Assembly (NCBI RefSeq): GCF_028416595.1 | Contig: NZ_JAMQKC010000007.1 | Coordinates: forward strand, 1 to 64,000 | Source: Aquibacillus salsiterrae | Lineage (GTDB): Bacteria > Bacillota > Bacilli > Bacillales > Amphibacillaceae | Length of the DNA: 64,000 nt | Reading direction: 5' to 3' | Shown here: positions 8,671-17,447 of the stretch, in pieces | How positions within the stretch are numbered: position 1 is the first letter of the stretch | Layout: the number at the start of each line of letters is the position of its first letter | Notes under the pieces: model-generated | The model's database searches: none | What the model was told of the DNA's origin: nothing | What the model saw: the letters and a program-made list of their open reading frames with translations, nothing else | Translations under genes and position numbers: made by a program

Positions 8671-9135
8671 ATGTCATGTGGAAAGAAATTTGATTCAGGA
8701 AACTGTGTAGCGGATATTCTTCGCGAGATTGCGGATGCGCAAACAGACATCTTTGAAGGCGATTGTGTCGTTAGCTGCGAAAAATCAATCCAAGATTTAC
8801 TAGGTGAAACTTCTCCTATCGCAAACACGTTAGATACTGTACCAGTAATTCTTTATTGTGAAGGAACTTGCAGCCCGTTTAAAGGGTTTGGTATTGACGT
8901 AAATGATATTTCAAATCCGGTAGCAAGCTACTACTTCCGTGTTAAGTCTGTAGATGAAGATAATTGTGCAGTACTAGAATTACTACGTGATGAAGCAGAC
9001 GCTGACCCAAATCCATGCTCACCAGTAGACCAAGATACAAGTGACTTAGAAGTAACTGGTATCTGTATGACTGTAGATCTAGACTGTTTCTGCCATGTAA
9101 CTTGCTTGCCTGCAATCAGTGCATTCGACAGATAA
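8671..9135 (+). CDS. cotZ: spore coat / exosporium protein, CotY/CotZ family
   Basis: A 154-residue cysteine-rich protein with the hallmarks of CotY/CotZ: an N-terminal MSCGKKF..NCV, an ADILREIADAQ helix, and scattered Cys residues ending in CFCHVTCLPAI. In B. subtilis CotZ and CotY form the disulfide-rich outermost crust, and in B. cereus group species they organise the exosporium basal layer. The start follows a GAAAGGGG site. A sigma-K-like promoter lies upstream and a terminator downstream. Neighbouring cotO and fabI match the B. subtilis fabI-cotO-cotZ order. Only one family copy is present here, so CotY versus CotZ naming is by synteny. Confidence 0.9.
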   Translation: MSCGKKFDSGNCVADILREIADAQTDIFEGDCVVSCEKSIQDLLGETSPIANTLDTVPVILYCEGTCSPFKGFGIDVNDISNPVASYYFRVKSVDEDNCAVLELLRDEADADPNPCSPVDQDTSDLEVTGICMTVDLDCFCHVTCLPAISAFDR

Positions 9136-9149
9136 TCATCTCTAATAAA

Positions 9150-9182
9150 AAAGGTCTGCGTACGTTCGGCAGACCTTTTTTT
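9150..9182 (+). terminator. terminator of cotZ
   Basis: AAAGGTCTGC and GCAGACCTTT arms followed by TTTTTTT, about 15 bases after the stop. A second GCCCCC/GGGGGC inverted repeat at 9261-9288 lies near the end of cotO but lacks a clear T tract. Confidence 0.85.
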
Positions 9183-9318
9183 ACTTTGTTGTAAAAATGA
9201 AAATGTAAATCATATCCATTGTTAAGTAGTCGTATCATAAAAGTGTTCTATTTATTAGTAGCCCCCATTTTTTAGTAGAAAAGGGGGCATTGTCTTTATA
9301 GCCTAATGCCATTACAAA

Positions 9319-9939
9319 TTAGAAGCTAATTAAACGAATATTAGTGATTTCATCGATAGAAAGTTTACGATTTCTAGGCCTCTTGATTGACGTAATATAC
9401 ACTTCATTATCCTTACAATCAGTAATAACACCACGAATTCGTTCATCTTTTGTTCTAACTTCACATTTCATTCTAGGCACTTGCGATGGCAAACCAACAA
9501 AGTAATCAACTTTTTCTTTAACTGTCATATCCGAAAATCGCTTACGTTCGGTTCGAGGTTTAATAAATGCATTGGTGGAAGATGATTCGAGATCTTCCAC
9601 TGCATCATTGGTTAATTCCACTTCCCCGCTCGAGGATTCTATGCTTTCACTGGAGGATTCTATATTCTCACTGGATTCTTCAACTTCTTCCTGTAGCTCT
9701 TCGATGACTGTTTCAGCATCACCATATACGATTTCTTTTTCTGTCTTAACTGTTGGAGATGTTTTTGGTAGAAGTTTCTTTGTTCTCTCATCCCCTTTAT
9801 CTGACAGTGGTTTTAATACTCTTTTATCTTTATTTGTGGGCGTCCGGTAGTCTGATTGCATTGAAGCTGATGGATTTTCTAATTTAGGTTGGGTTATATA
9901 CATCATTGGTTTATTGGTGTATTTCCTTCGTTTTCTCAC
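9319..9939 (-). CDS. cotO: spore coat protein CotO-like
   Basis: A 206-residue protein. It has a basic N-terminus with PMMYITQPKLE, like the PLMYIVQP start of B. subtilis CotO. A long acidic Ser/Glu-rich low-complexity middle follows (about residues 75-120). A compact C-terminal domain (about residues 135-206) with KEKVDYFVGLP and an Sm-like beta pattern (EVRTKDERIRGVITDCKDNEVYI) ends the protein. CotO is a late coat morphogenetic protein, acting downstream of CotE. A GGGAGG site supports the start. Position between fabI and cotZ is the same as in B. subtilis. Identification rests on termini plus synteny. Confidence 0.82.
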   Translation of the reverse strand: MRKRRKYTNKPMMYITQPKLENPSASMQSDYRTPTNKDKRVLKPLSDKGDERTKKLLPKTSPTVKTEKEIVYGDAETVIEELQEEVEESSENIESSSESIESSSGEVELTNDAVEDLESSSTNAFIKPRTERKRFSDMTVKEKVDYFVGLPSQVPRMKCEVRTKDERIRGVITDCKDNEVYITSIKRPRNRKLSIDEITNIRLISF

Positions 9940-9975
9940 AACTGGATTCCTCCCTTTCCATGTTCCTATTCAACA

Positions 9976-10002
9976 CAGTATATGTACGGATATTGGATTT
10001 GT
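9976..10002 (-). promoter_or_regulatory. possible sigma-K promoter of cotO
   Basis: On the minus strand AC, 16 bases, CATATACTG (9976-9984), which matches AC-N16-CATANNNTA except for the last base. It lies about 35 bases before the cotO start codon. Confidence 0.45.
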
Positions 10003-10060
10003 GCCCAATAACAGGAAAGAAACTTTTACTAAGAAAAGCGTGAGCCATGCTTTGCCCACG

Positions 10061-10474
10061 TCGATGATTAGGTGCATCATTAACACTTTTTACTACCGAA
10101 CTCAATTCTGTCGATGATTAGGTGCATCATCAACACTTTTTATTATTCCGAGCTTAATTCTGTCGATGATTAGGGGTATCATCAACACTTTTTACTATTC
10201 CGAACTTAATTCTGTCAATGATTAGGGGTATCATCAACACTTTTTACTATTCCGAGCTTAATTCTGTCGATGATTAGGGGTATCATCAACACTTTTTACT
10301 ATTCCGAACTTAATTCTGTCAATGATTAGGGGTATCATCAACACTTTTTACTATTCCGAACTTAATTCTGTCGATGATTAGGGGTATCATCAACACTTTT
10401 TACTATTCCGAACTTAATTCTGTCGATGATTAGGGGTATCATCAACACTTTTTACTATTCCGAACTTAATTCTG
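10061..10474. repeat. tandem array of eight ~52-bp repeats
   Basis: Eight head-to-tail units, the first 50 bp long and the other seven exactly 52 bp, starting at 10061, 10111, 10163, 10215, 10267, 10319, 10371 and 10423. Copies 3, 5, 7 and 8 are identical or nearly so, while the two copies nearest cotO are the most diverged. Each unit contains GATGAT...ATCATC, a short inverted repeat around TAGGGGT, followed by a T run. In copies 4 and 6 the first arm reads AATGAT. The period is not a multiple of three, so coding is unlikely. The array lies between the 5' end of cotO and the 3' end of fabI. Confidence 0.97.
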
Positions 10475-10670
10475 TCGCTAACAAGGTCGTAGCAGAGATC
10501 AATTCCTGTTTCTACTACGCATTATCCATCTACATCTACTATGCAAATCAAAAGCAACAAACCGTACGAAAAAACAGCTATTGAACAAAAGCGCTGAATG
10601 TTATCCACGTAATTCGTTCATTGCAGACAAAAAAAAAAAAAGCCTAGCTATTGTTTCTTATCTTTCAAAT

Positions 10671-10707
10671 TAAAAAGCATTGAATCACTAAGGATTCAAT
10701 GCTTTCT
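10671..10707 (-). terminator. terminator of fabI
   Basis: AAAGCATTGAATC and GATTCAATGCTTT arms with a short loop, followed on the minus strand by TTTTTAATTT. It lies about 45 bases after the fabI stop. Confidence 0.85.
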
Positions 10708-10751
10708 TTCGGAATTATTTTATAATGTTTTATTGGAGCCGTATAACGACA

Positions 10752-11531
10752 TTAGGACAATCCTAAAATATTATAGCCTGAATCAACGTGAATAACTTCA
10801 CCTGTCACCCCACGAGATAAATCGCTTAATAAATAGTAAGCAGTGTCACCAACTTCTTCTTGGGTAACCGTTCGACGTAGTGGTGCCTTTTCTTCGATTT
10901 GCTTTAAGACCGTGTTAAAGTCGCCAATCCCTTTTGCTGAAAGCGTACGGATTGGTCCAGCTGAAATTGCATTGACACGAATAGCATGTTTTCCTAAATC
11001 ATTAGCTAAATATTTCATACTAGCGTCTAAACTTGCTTTGGCAACACCCATGACATTATAATTCTGGACAACACGTTCCCCACCTAGATAAGTCAAGGTA
11101 ACAATTCCGCCACCTTCCGTCATTAATGGTTGTGCTGCTCTTGCCACCGAGACAAGTGAAAATGCACTAATGTTATGGGCAAGTAGGAAGCCGTCTCGAC
11201 TTGTATCCTTAAACTCACCCTGTAGGTCTTCTCGTTGCGCAAAGGCGATACAGTGTGCTAAACCGTGAATGGTTCCAACATCTTGTTTGATTTGATTAAA
11301 TGTAGCTTGTACAGCTTCATCACTAGTAACGTCACACTCATAAAATAATGATTCTTGTCCATCAAGCGTAGCTACTAAATCTTTCACAGGCTTCTCAAAT
11401 CGTTCCGAAGCATACGTAAAGATTAATCGTGCACCAGCTTCGTGTAAGGACCTAGCTATCCCCCACGCAATACTTCGCTTATTCGCAACACCCATAATCA
11501 CGTATGTACGTCCTTCTAATGAAAAATTCAT
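10752..11531 (-). CDS. fabI: enoyl-[acyl-carrier-protein] reductase FabI
   Basis: A 259-residue member of the short-chain dehydrogenase superfamily that reduces the trans-2-enoyl-ACP double bond with NAD(P)H, the last step of each fatty acid elongation cycle. The cofactor loop is GVANKRSIAWGIA at the N-terminus. The FabI catalytic pattern Y-x6-K is seen in YNVMGVAK, and AGPIRTLSAKGI is the substrate-loop signature. Length equals that of the family. The start MNFSLEGR matches B. subtilis FabI, but the only strong ribosome binding site lies about 50 bases upstream, beyond a 38-base hairpin (see 11532-11587). No FapR operator was found in front of it. Confidence 0.97.
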   Translation of the reverse strand: MNFSLEGRTYVIMGVANKRSIAWGIARSLHEAGARLIFTYASERFEKPVKDLVATLDGQESLFYECDVTSDEAVQATFNQIKQDVGTIHGLAHCIAFAQREDLQGEFKDTSRDGFLLAHNISAFSLVSVARAAQPLMTEGGGIVTLTYLGGERVVQNYNVMGVAKASLDASMKYLANDLGKHAIRVNAISAGPIRTLSAKGIGDFNTVLKQIEEKAPLRRTVTQEEVGDTAYYLLSDLSRGVTGEVIHVDSGYNILGLS

Positions 11532-11587
11532 AATATCCTGGTTAATCTATCTTTTGGTAGGATTAAATTAACCAGATTCACCTCCTT
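11532..11587 (-). promoter_or_regulatory. fabI leader: ribosome binding site separated from start by a stem-loop
   Basis: On the minus strand AAGGAGGTGAA (11577-11587) is followed by CTGGTTAAT (11567-11575), a 20-base loop, its perfect complement ATTAACCAG (11538-11546), six bases, then ATG. Linear distance from GGAGG to ATG is 49 bases. With the 38-base hairpin folded out it becomes 11. This could allow initiation across the stem or control it. The sequence is directly visible; the mechanism is inferred. Confidence 0.6.
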
Positions 11588-11623
11588 GTTTTAGGTAAAA
11601 CCACATTGTATAACTCCCCATAA

Positions 11624-11743
11624 GAAAAGCGCAAGTCGCGCCTTGCTAGACTAAGGCAGGCATAAGACAAGACCTGACGTGGCGATCTTTGCCACAGAAG
11701 GGATTAACTTATGACCCCAGGCGGGCTAGGAAGCAAGTAGACA
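11624..11743 (+). repeat. 123-bp palindromic repeat family, copy A (subfamily 1)
   Basis: Nearly full-length copy between fabI and yjbQ, from AAAAGCGC to the GTAGACA end. It contains CATAAGACAAGACC, a GTGG...CCAC central hairpin and ACTTATGACC, the arms typical of subfamily 1. The left outer arm is diverged. An AT-rich tail leads to the yjbQ terminator. Confidence 0.85.
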
Positions 11744-11887
11744 ACTCTTTGATTTTTTATACTTTCTTATCTCGGATCAAAAGCGATCGTGTTGTTTTAT
11801 TTTTCTTATACTTGTTATTAGTACCTGTTACTATTTTATCTGATAATGAATCGAAACTCAATCCTTTCCTGCTACACATCAAATTCA

Positions 11888-11928
11888 ATCAAAAAATCCT
11901 GCCAATACAATAAAGGCAGGATTTTTTG
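11888..11928 (-). terminator. terminator of yjbQ
   Basis: AAAAATCCTGCC and GGCAGGATTTTT arms around a 12-base loop, ending at the yjbQ stop codon on the minus strand. Confidence 0.85.
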
Positions 11929-13776
11929 TTAAGTATATTCTAATAACATTTCTAACTCTTCCACATATTCATGAGAACCAGTGACAATAAGTCGGTCTCC
12001 TACCCTTAGCTCTGTTTCCCCGTGAGGCACAATCGAGTCCTTTCCTCGGAAAATTCTAACCATAATGACATCACCAGTAAACGGAAATTCACGTAGCATC
12101 ACCCCTTGATACACTGCATTATTCATATTAATTTCATAAAGGGCAGTTTCTTGATTCGTTAAAATATTTACGACACTTGGTGATTCGATTAGTGCTTTTA
12201 ATAATGTCTTCGTTGACATTAAGACTGAAAACACATCAACACCAATTTCTCTCAATTCTTGGTCAATATGAGAGGACTCGGCTCGAGCAATTACTCTCTC
12301 CACTCCTTTTTGTTTTGCATAAGAGGCAATTTTTGCATTTTGTTTTTCATCTCCAGTTGAAACAACAACTAGATTAACATCAAAGACGCCTTTTTTATCC
12401 ATTTGCTTCAAATCATAGTTTTCTAATTGAGTAATATCAAAAATAGACCGGGTAATCTTTTCATCAATTTTATCCACTTTTGTATGGTATAAATGCGACT
12501 CAAACGAACTAGAGTCTAATTCTCTAACTACTGGTAATGTAGCTTGATTTGAACCGATGAAGGAAATGGTTTGTTTATGGGACTCATCTTCAACGTGCAC
12601 ATAATATTTTTTAAAGAAAGGTGGCGCAATGATACACGTCAAAACAGCCGCTAAGATAAGTGCACCTTCCATTTTCGAATCAATTACTTCCATTCGTTCA
12701 CCGATAGTTGCTGCTGCAATAACAAGCGATAAAGTGGAGGTAAGAATCATCCCGGAACTTATGACTGTTTCCCATTCATACCACTTAGATAAAATTGTAA
12801 CAGGAACTATTTTTGAAAGGAAAAACGCAATCAACAACAATAGAATGAGAAGCAATACCTTCTGGTCACTAAATAGTGTCCAAATATCTAGTTCAACACC
12901 CACCATGACAAAAAAGATTGGGATCAAAAATCCATAGCCAAAGCTATCTAACTTTTGCACTAAATCTTGATTTGGAGACAACAATGACACTAATGCCCCG
13001 GCTAAGAAGGCACCAAGAATATTTTCAGCACCTACTGTTTCAGATAATGCAACAAAGAAAATAATGAGTGTAAACACAGCTCTTGTACCAATTTGGATGG
13101 TTCCTCTAGACATCGTCTCAATAAACGTCTGGTGACGATAATATTTACCAACAAAATAAAGTAATACCCCAACCCCAAACAACAGAAGCAGAAGCCACAT
13201 ATTACCTGACTCATCACCATAAACTGACACAAAAATAGCAAGTAAAATCATTGTAATCAAATCAGCAATGACAGCGATCAATAATATGGTTTGTCCTATT
13301 GTTGTTTTCGTTGCATTTGCTTCCTTTAGTGTTGGGACAACAACGCCTAACGAAATGGTTGAAATGATTAATGTCATTAGGAATACATTATCAACAAACC
13401 CAAAAATGACGAACAAATAGGATAAGAAGAGAGATAAAACCAAAATCCCTAGAAATACTAGGATAGCAATGATAACCGGATTAGGCACCTTCTCTTTAGA
13501 CCTAGATTTTCTTAATCTTTTTTTAGCAAAAATGGAAAAATCTATTTCAAGTCCACTTAAAAACATAAGAAAGATAAACCCTAATGTAGATAAGGTTTCT
13601 AGCCAATTACTTTGATCAACTATATCGAAACCACTCCGGCCAATGATAAGCCCCATGATAATCTCTGCTACCACGATCGGAATCATCTTTAATTTCAATC
13701 GATGCATTAAAATAGGTGTAATGAACGCCGCTAGTATAACAATCACTAACGAACTAACAGAATCTCCGGTTTCCAA
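11929..13776 (-). CDS. yjbQ: monovalent cation:proton antiporter YjbQ (CPA2 family)
   Basis: A 615-residue protein. About residues 1-385 form a 12-helix Na+/H+ exchanger domain of the KefB/CPA2 type (MIPIVVAEIIMGLIIGRSG at the start, FLMFLSGLEID in helix 3). Residues about 400-530 are a degenerate TrkA-N-like region, and residues about 535-615 are a TrkA-C ligand-binding domain (GETELRVGDRLIVTG). Predicted to export Na+ or K+ in exchange for protons. The start is TTG, with AAAGGGGGA 7 bases upstream; no ATG is suitable. It lies 14 bases after mgtE, making an operon. B. subtilis YjbQ has the same length and neighbourhood. Confidence 0.92.
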   Translation of the reverse strand: METGDSVSSLVIVILAAFITPILMHRLKLKMIPIVVAEIIMGLIIGRSGFDIVDQSNWLETLSTLGFIFLMFLSGLEIDFSIFAKKRLRKSRSKEKVPNPVIIAILVFLGILVLSLFLSYLFVIFGFVDNVFLMTLIISTISLGVVVPTLKEANATKTTIGQTILLIAVIADLITMILLAIFVSVYGDESGNMWLLLLLFGVGVLLYFVGKYYRHQTFIETMSRGTIQIGTRAVFTLIIFFVALSETVGAENILGAFLAGALVSLLSPNQDLVQKLDSFGYGFLIPIFFVMVGVELDIWTLFSDQKVLLLILLLLIAFFLSKIVPVTILSKWYEWETVISSGMILTSTLSLVIAAATIGERMEVIDSKMEGALILAAVLTCIIAPPFFKKYYVHVEDESHKQTISFIGSNQATLPVVRELDSSSFESHLYHTKVDKIDEKITRSIFDITQLENYDLKQMDKKGVFDVNLVVVSTGDEKQNAKIASYAKQKGVERVIARAESSHIDQELREIGVDVFSVLMSTKTLLKALIESPSVVNILTNQETALYEINMNNAVYQGVMLREFPFTGDVIMVRIFRGKDSIVPHGETELRVGDRLIVTGSHEYVEELEMLLEYT

Positions 13777-13790
13777 TGCCGTATCCCCCT

Positions 13791-15158
13791 TTACTGGATA
13801 AGTAAATTCATGAATGCTGTTGCCATTCCAAAATAAATCAAAATCGAAATAATATCATTTATTGTTGTAATAAAAGGCCCTGAGGCAACAGCAGGGTCTA
13901 TTTTCAAGCGATGCATGATGAGCGGAACAAGCGCACCAGCTACTGTTGCAACAATTAAGGTTGCCGTAACGGAAATACCTACTAATATACCTAAATAAAA
14001 GTTTCCTTTCCATAAATATACGACCATTGTAATCAAAATCCCACAACTAACGCCAATAATAAGTCCTGTCATTGCTTCACGTAAAATGATGGAAGATTTA
14101 CCAACTTTATCCAATTCACCAGTAGCAATTGCTCGAACAGCAACAGCGAGCGCTTGCGTTCCAGTATTACCAGCCATCCCTGCGATAAGGGGAATAAAAA
14201 TGGCTAGAACGGCAACTTGATCAAGGGTTGCTTCAAACCTTCCAATTATACTAGCTGTAAAGAGTCCGAGAAATAACAAAATCACTAACCACGGCAACCG
14301 TTTTTTCGCTGCAGTTACCGGACTCATATTAGAACCCTCAAAATCAGAGATACCTGCTAATTTAGAGTAGTCCTCACTCGCTTCCTCATCCATAACATCG
14401 ATAATATCATCTACGGTTATAATACCTAACAAATGATTTTGAAAATCTACAACAGGAAGTGCCAAAAAATCATAATCTCTCATTTTTTGAGCAACCTCTT
14501 CCTGACCCTCACCAACCGGAACAGATACAACTCGCTCGCTCATCACATCTGCAACGAGAAAGTCCCCTTCTGCGATAATTAAATCACGTAGAGAGATAAC
14601 CCCGACTAATCGTTTTTGCACATCAACAACATAAATGTAATAAATTGTCTCTGCTTCTGGGGCTTCCTTTCGCAAATGTCGCATAGCTTCTTTCACCGTT
14701 TGGTTCGTATGGATGACTACAAATTCTGTCGTCATAATGCTTCCAGCTGTTTTTTCTTCATAGTGAAGTAATTGTTTTATTTCATCTGCTGCATCTTCAT
14801 CCATAATTGTTAAATAACTAGCAACCTTATTTTTATCTAAATCATTTAAAATATCAACGGCATCATCTGCTGACATTTCGGCTAACACTTGTGATGCAAA
14901 CATTGGGTTCATTTCTGTTACAAATTCTTCCGCACGGTCACTGTCCACATGTTCCAACACATCAGCAAATTCCTCAGGTGATAAATAAGAATAAATAAGA
15001 ACTCTGATACTATCCTGTTGTTCTTCAAAAATCTTTGCCTGGTCATAAGGGTGTAATTCCAAGAATTCAGTTCGAAATTGATCAATTTGTTCATCGACTA
15101 ATGCTGATTCGATGTTATCCCAAATTCTTTTTCTTTCTTGTACATCTAATTGTTCCAT
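13791..15158 (-). CDS. mgtE: magnesium transporter MgtE
   Basis: A 455-residue Mg2+ channel. Residues about 30-135 are the superhelical MgtE N-domain, residues about 140-260 are two CBS domains that sense cytosolic Mg2+, and residues about 285-455 form five membrane helices. The conserved pore segment is visible (PLIAGMAGNTGTQALAVAVR). The ATG has GGAGAGG upstream. It is the first gene of mgtE-yjbQ and is divergent from the rodA-like gene. The 260-base upstream region has no recognisable M-box Mg2+ riboswitch, unlike B. subtilis mgtE. Confidence 0.95.
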   Translation of the reverse strand: MEQLDVQERKRIWDNIESALVDEQIDQFRTEFLELHPYDQAKIFEEQQDSIRVLIYSYLSPEEFADVLEHVDSDRAEEFVTEMNPMFASQVLAEMSADDAVDILNDLDKNKVASYLTIMDEDAADEIKQLLHYEEKTAGSIMTTEFVVIHTNQTVKEAMRHLRKEAPEAETIYYIYVVDVQKRLVGVISLRDLIIAEGDFLVADVMSERVVSVPVGEGQEEVAQKMRDYDFLALPVVDFQNHLLGIITVDDIIDVMDEEASEDYSKLAGISDFEGSNMSPVTAAKKRLPWLVILLFLGLFTASIIGRFEATLDQVAVLAIFIPLIAGMAGNTGTQALAVAVRAIATGELDKVGKSSIILREAMTGLIIGVSCGILITMVVYLWKGNFYLGILVGISVTATLIVATVAGALVPLIMHRLKIDPAVASGPFITTINDIISILIYFGMATAFMNLLIQ

Positions 15159-15421
15159 CGCTTAGCCTCTCCTATCGCCAATTCCACTAATAAATGATAA
15201 GATATAAATTTAGGGAAGAAGTATCTTTACTTAAAAAAATAATAAAAGTAAGGTAAACTTATCCGTAACAATCTAACCTATTTTATCGGAAAGAAGTGTA
15301 TCAAGCTAGTTAAAGCTTTCTATTTCTTTTACGAGCTATAAAGGGCCTTCTGGAAGTAAGATTATTTGAAGACCACTATGTTACGAACTCTGAAATCTAT
15401 AAAGAAAGAAAGGTAAAACCT

Positions 15422-16597
15422 ATGAGTTCTAAAAATCAAAATACAAATATAGATTACTCGTTAATTCTAATTATTATTTTACTCGGTATAGCGAGCTGTT
15501 TCGCAATCTACACCGTCCAGCCTTTCCTACCTTCTATTTACGACGGTCAAAATTTTGTGTTAAAACAATTAATTTGGTACATTATTGGTTCCATGCTTAT
15601 CGCTGTTCTTCTGTTATTTGATTATGACCGGTTTAGACAAGTCGTCTGGTTTTTATATGGAATTGGAATAATAGCATTACTTATGCTTTTTTTCAATGTG
15701 CCAGCTTTTCTAATCAATGAAGCAAACGGAGCTAGAAGTTGGTTTATTGTCCCTGGGTTTGGTACTATACAGCCTGCGGAATTTATGAAAATTATCTTAA
15801 TTATTACTTTAGCACATATTATGGTTAGTCATAATGAAAAATTCAAGGTCCATACAAATAAGACTGATATTTGGTTACTGTTAAAAATTGTTATGGTAGC
15901 ACTTCCTCCAATGGGACTTATTGCCGTCCAACCAGACTTAGGTGGGTTTCTAGTTTTAAGTGCAATCGTCATGTCTATGATATTAGTTTCCGGTATCAGA
16001 TGGAGAATTCTTTTCTCGATTGTGGGGATTCTTGGTGTTGTTACAACTATCTTTGTTATTATGTTTCTTATCGATCCTACTTTAACTAAGAATTTTTTAG
16101 ATAAAGTTGGATTTGGACATGTCGAGAGTCGTTTTTACGGATGGCTCTATCCTGAGACCTATGGCGATTCTGGTTACCAATTGATCCGAGCAATGCTTGC
16201 GATTGGTTCAGGCCAATTAACAGGGAAAGGGCTAGGTGGTTTAGAAGTATATATTCCTGAACGGCATACAGATATGATTTTTTCTGCCATTGCAGAACAA
16301 TTTGGTTTCGTTGGCGCAAGTTTTATTATTACATTGTTTTTTTTACTAATTTATCGTCTCATTCATATTGGCTTACAAAGCAATGATTTATTTGGTAGCT
16401 ATCTTGTTACAGGCATGATTGGGATGTTTACCTTTCAAATATTTCAAAACATTGGCATGTCCATCCAACTACTTCCTATAACTGGACTTCCTCTCCCCTT
16501 TATTAGCTATGGTGGAAGTTCAACGTTAACGTATCTTATTGCGATTGGGATTGTACTTAACATCCATTACCGAACAAAAGAATATATGTTTGACTAG
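15422..16597 (+). CDS. FtsW/RodA/SpoVE family protein, RodA-like
   Basis: A 391-residue polytopic membrane protein with about ten predicted helices. Family signatures: the GARSWF loop, [18 protein letters not shown], and C-terminal [16 protein letters not shown] proteins polymerise lipid II glycan strands during elongation (RodA), division (FtsW) or sporulation (SpoVE). Length fits RodA (about 393 residues), but there are no neighbouring mre or fts genes, so this could be an additional RodA paralogue. The AAAGAAAGG site is before the ATG. It is monocistronic and ended by a terminator at 16603. Confidence 0.88.
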   Translation: MSSKNQNTNIDYSLILIIILLGIASCFAIYTVQPFLPSIYDGQNFVLKQLIWYIIGSMLIAVLLLFDYDRFRQVVWFLYGIGIIALLMLFFNVPAFLINEANGARSWFIVPGFGTIQPAEFMKIILIITLAHIMVSHNEKFKVHTNKTDIWLLLKIVMVALPPMGLIAVQPDLGGFLVLSAIVMSMILVSGIRWRILFSIVGILGVVTTIFVIMFLIDPTLTKNFLDKVGFGHVESRFYGWLYPETYGDSGYQLIRAMLAIGSGQLTGKGLGGLEVYIPERHTDMIFSAIAEQFGFVGASFIITLFFLLIYRLIHIGLQSNDLFGSYLVTGMIGMFTFQIFQNIGMSIQLLPITGLPLPFISYGGSSTLTYLIAIGIVLNIHYRTKEYMFD

Positions 16598-16602
16598 TTT
16601 CA

Positions 16603-16644
16603 AAAAGAGTGGAAAGGATAATAGGAGACTTCCACTCTTTTTTT
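16603..16644 (+). terminator. terminator of the rodA-like gene
   Basis: AAAGAGTGGAA pairs with TTCCACTCTTT, followed by TTTTTA, 6 bases after the stop. It overlaps the upstream extension of the prpE reading frame, which supports a later prpE start. Confidence 0.85.
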
Positions 16645-16674
16645 ATGTGTAATATTTTTTCGGGAGGAATAAAT

Positions 16675-17421
16675 GTGAAGGTCGATATAATTGGTGATAT
16701 TCATGGTTGCTTTGATGAACTGATATCCTTATTTGAAAAGTTAGGTTATCAATGGAAGGATGATGTTCCCATTCATCCAGATGGGAGGCTACCTGTATTT
16801 GTCGGAGATTTAACTGATCGAGGTCCTAACTCTATTGAAACGATTAACCTCGTCTATACGATGGTCATTGAAAAGAAAGTTGCTGATTACGTTCCAGGTA
16901 ATCATTGCAATAAACTTTATCGGTATTTCTTAGGTAACAAAGTAAAAGAACAGCACGGTCTAGAAACAACTGTTCAGGAATTCAAAGCTTTAAATGGGAA
17001 AGACCAAAAAAGAATTAGGCACCACTTTATGACTTTATACGAGAATGCAGCATTATATTTAGTACTACCGGAAGTAAATGCTGTTATCGCTCATGCTGGT
17101 ATTAGAGAAGATTATATTGGTCGAACCGACAAAAAAGTGAAGACATTTGTTCTATACGGGGATATTACTGGAGAAACTCACCCTGATGGACGACCAGTCC
17201 GCCGTGACTGGGCACAACACTATCAAGGAGAAAGATGGATTGTTTATGGGCACACTCCGGTTAAGGAACCGAGAATGGTAAACAAGACAATCAATATCGA
17301 TACCGGATGTGTATTTGGGAATGCATTAAGTGCATTTTGTTTGCCAGAAGAAATAACTGTTTCTGTGCCTTCTAAACAACCATTTGTTCCTGAAAAATTC
17401 CATACACATGAAGAGAACTAA
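16675..17421 (+). CDS. prpE: bis(5'-nucleosyl)-tetraphosphatase PrpE
   Basis: A 248-residue metallophosphatase. All metal-binding blocks are present: DIHGC near the N-terminus, GDLTDRG, GNHCNK, AHAGI and YGHTPV. PrpE of B. subtilis hydrolyses Ap4A asymmetrically and affects spore germination. The start is set at GTG (16675), preceded by GGGAGGA 7 bases upstream; an upstream in-frame start would lie inside the preceding terminator. The 3' end forms the first arm of a bidirectional terminator shared with the convergent yjbO gene. In B. subtilis the order yjbO-prpE-yjbQ is similar. Confidence 0.94.
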   Translation: MKVDIIGDIHGCFDELISLFEKLGYQWKDDVPIHPDGRLPVFVGDLTDRGPNSIETINLVYTMVIEKKVADYVPGNHCNKLYRYFLGNKVKEQHGLETTVQEFKALNGKDQKRIRHHFMTLYENAALYLVLPEVNAVIAHAGIREDYIGRTDKKVKTFVLYGDITGETHPDGRPVRRDWAQHYQGERWIVYGHTPVKEPRMVNKTINIDTGCVFGNALSAFCLPEEITVSVPSKQPFVPEKFHTHEEN

Positions 17422-17447
17422 CTTCTCCTAGCAGGTTAGTTCTCTTT
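17411..17447. terminator. bidirectional terminator between prpE and yjbO
   Basis: AAGAGAACTAAC and GTTAGTTCTCTT arms with a 12-base loop, with T-rich flanks in both directions. It overlaps both stop codons. Confidence 0.85.

Noticed and set aside
8430-8828. A 132-codon minus-strand ORF spanning the cotZ promoter
   Set aside because: It overlaps both divergent coat genes antisense, has no binding site, and the real genes have promoters and good starts.
9572-9850. A Ser-rich 92-codon plus-strand ORF
   Set aside because: It is the antisense of the acidic low-complexity part of cotO and has no binding site.
10061-10474. Possible CRISPR array
   Set aside because: Units are contiguous 52-bp repeats with no unique spacers, and no cas genes are present.
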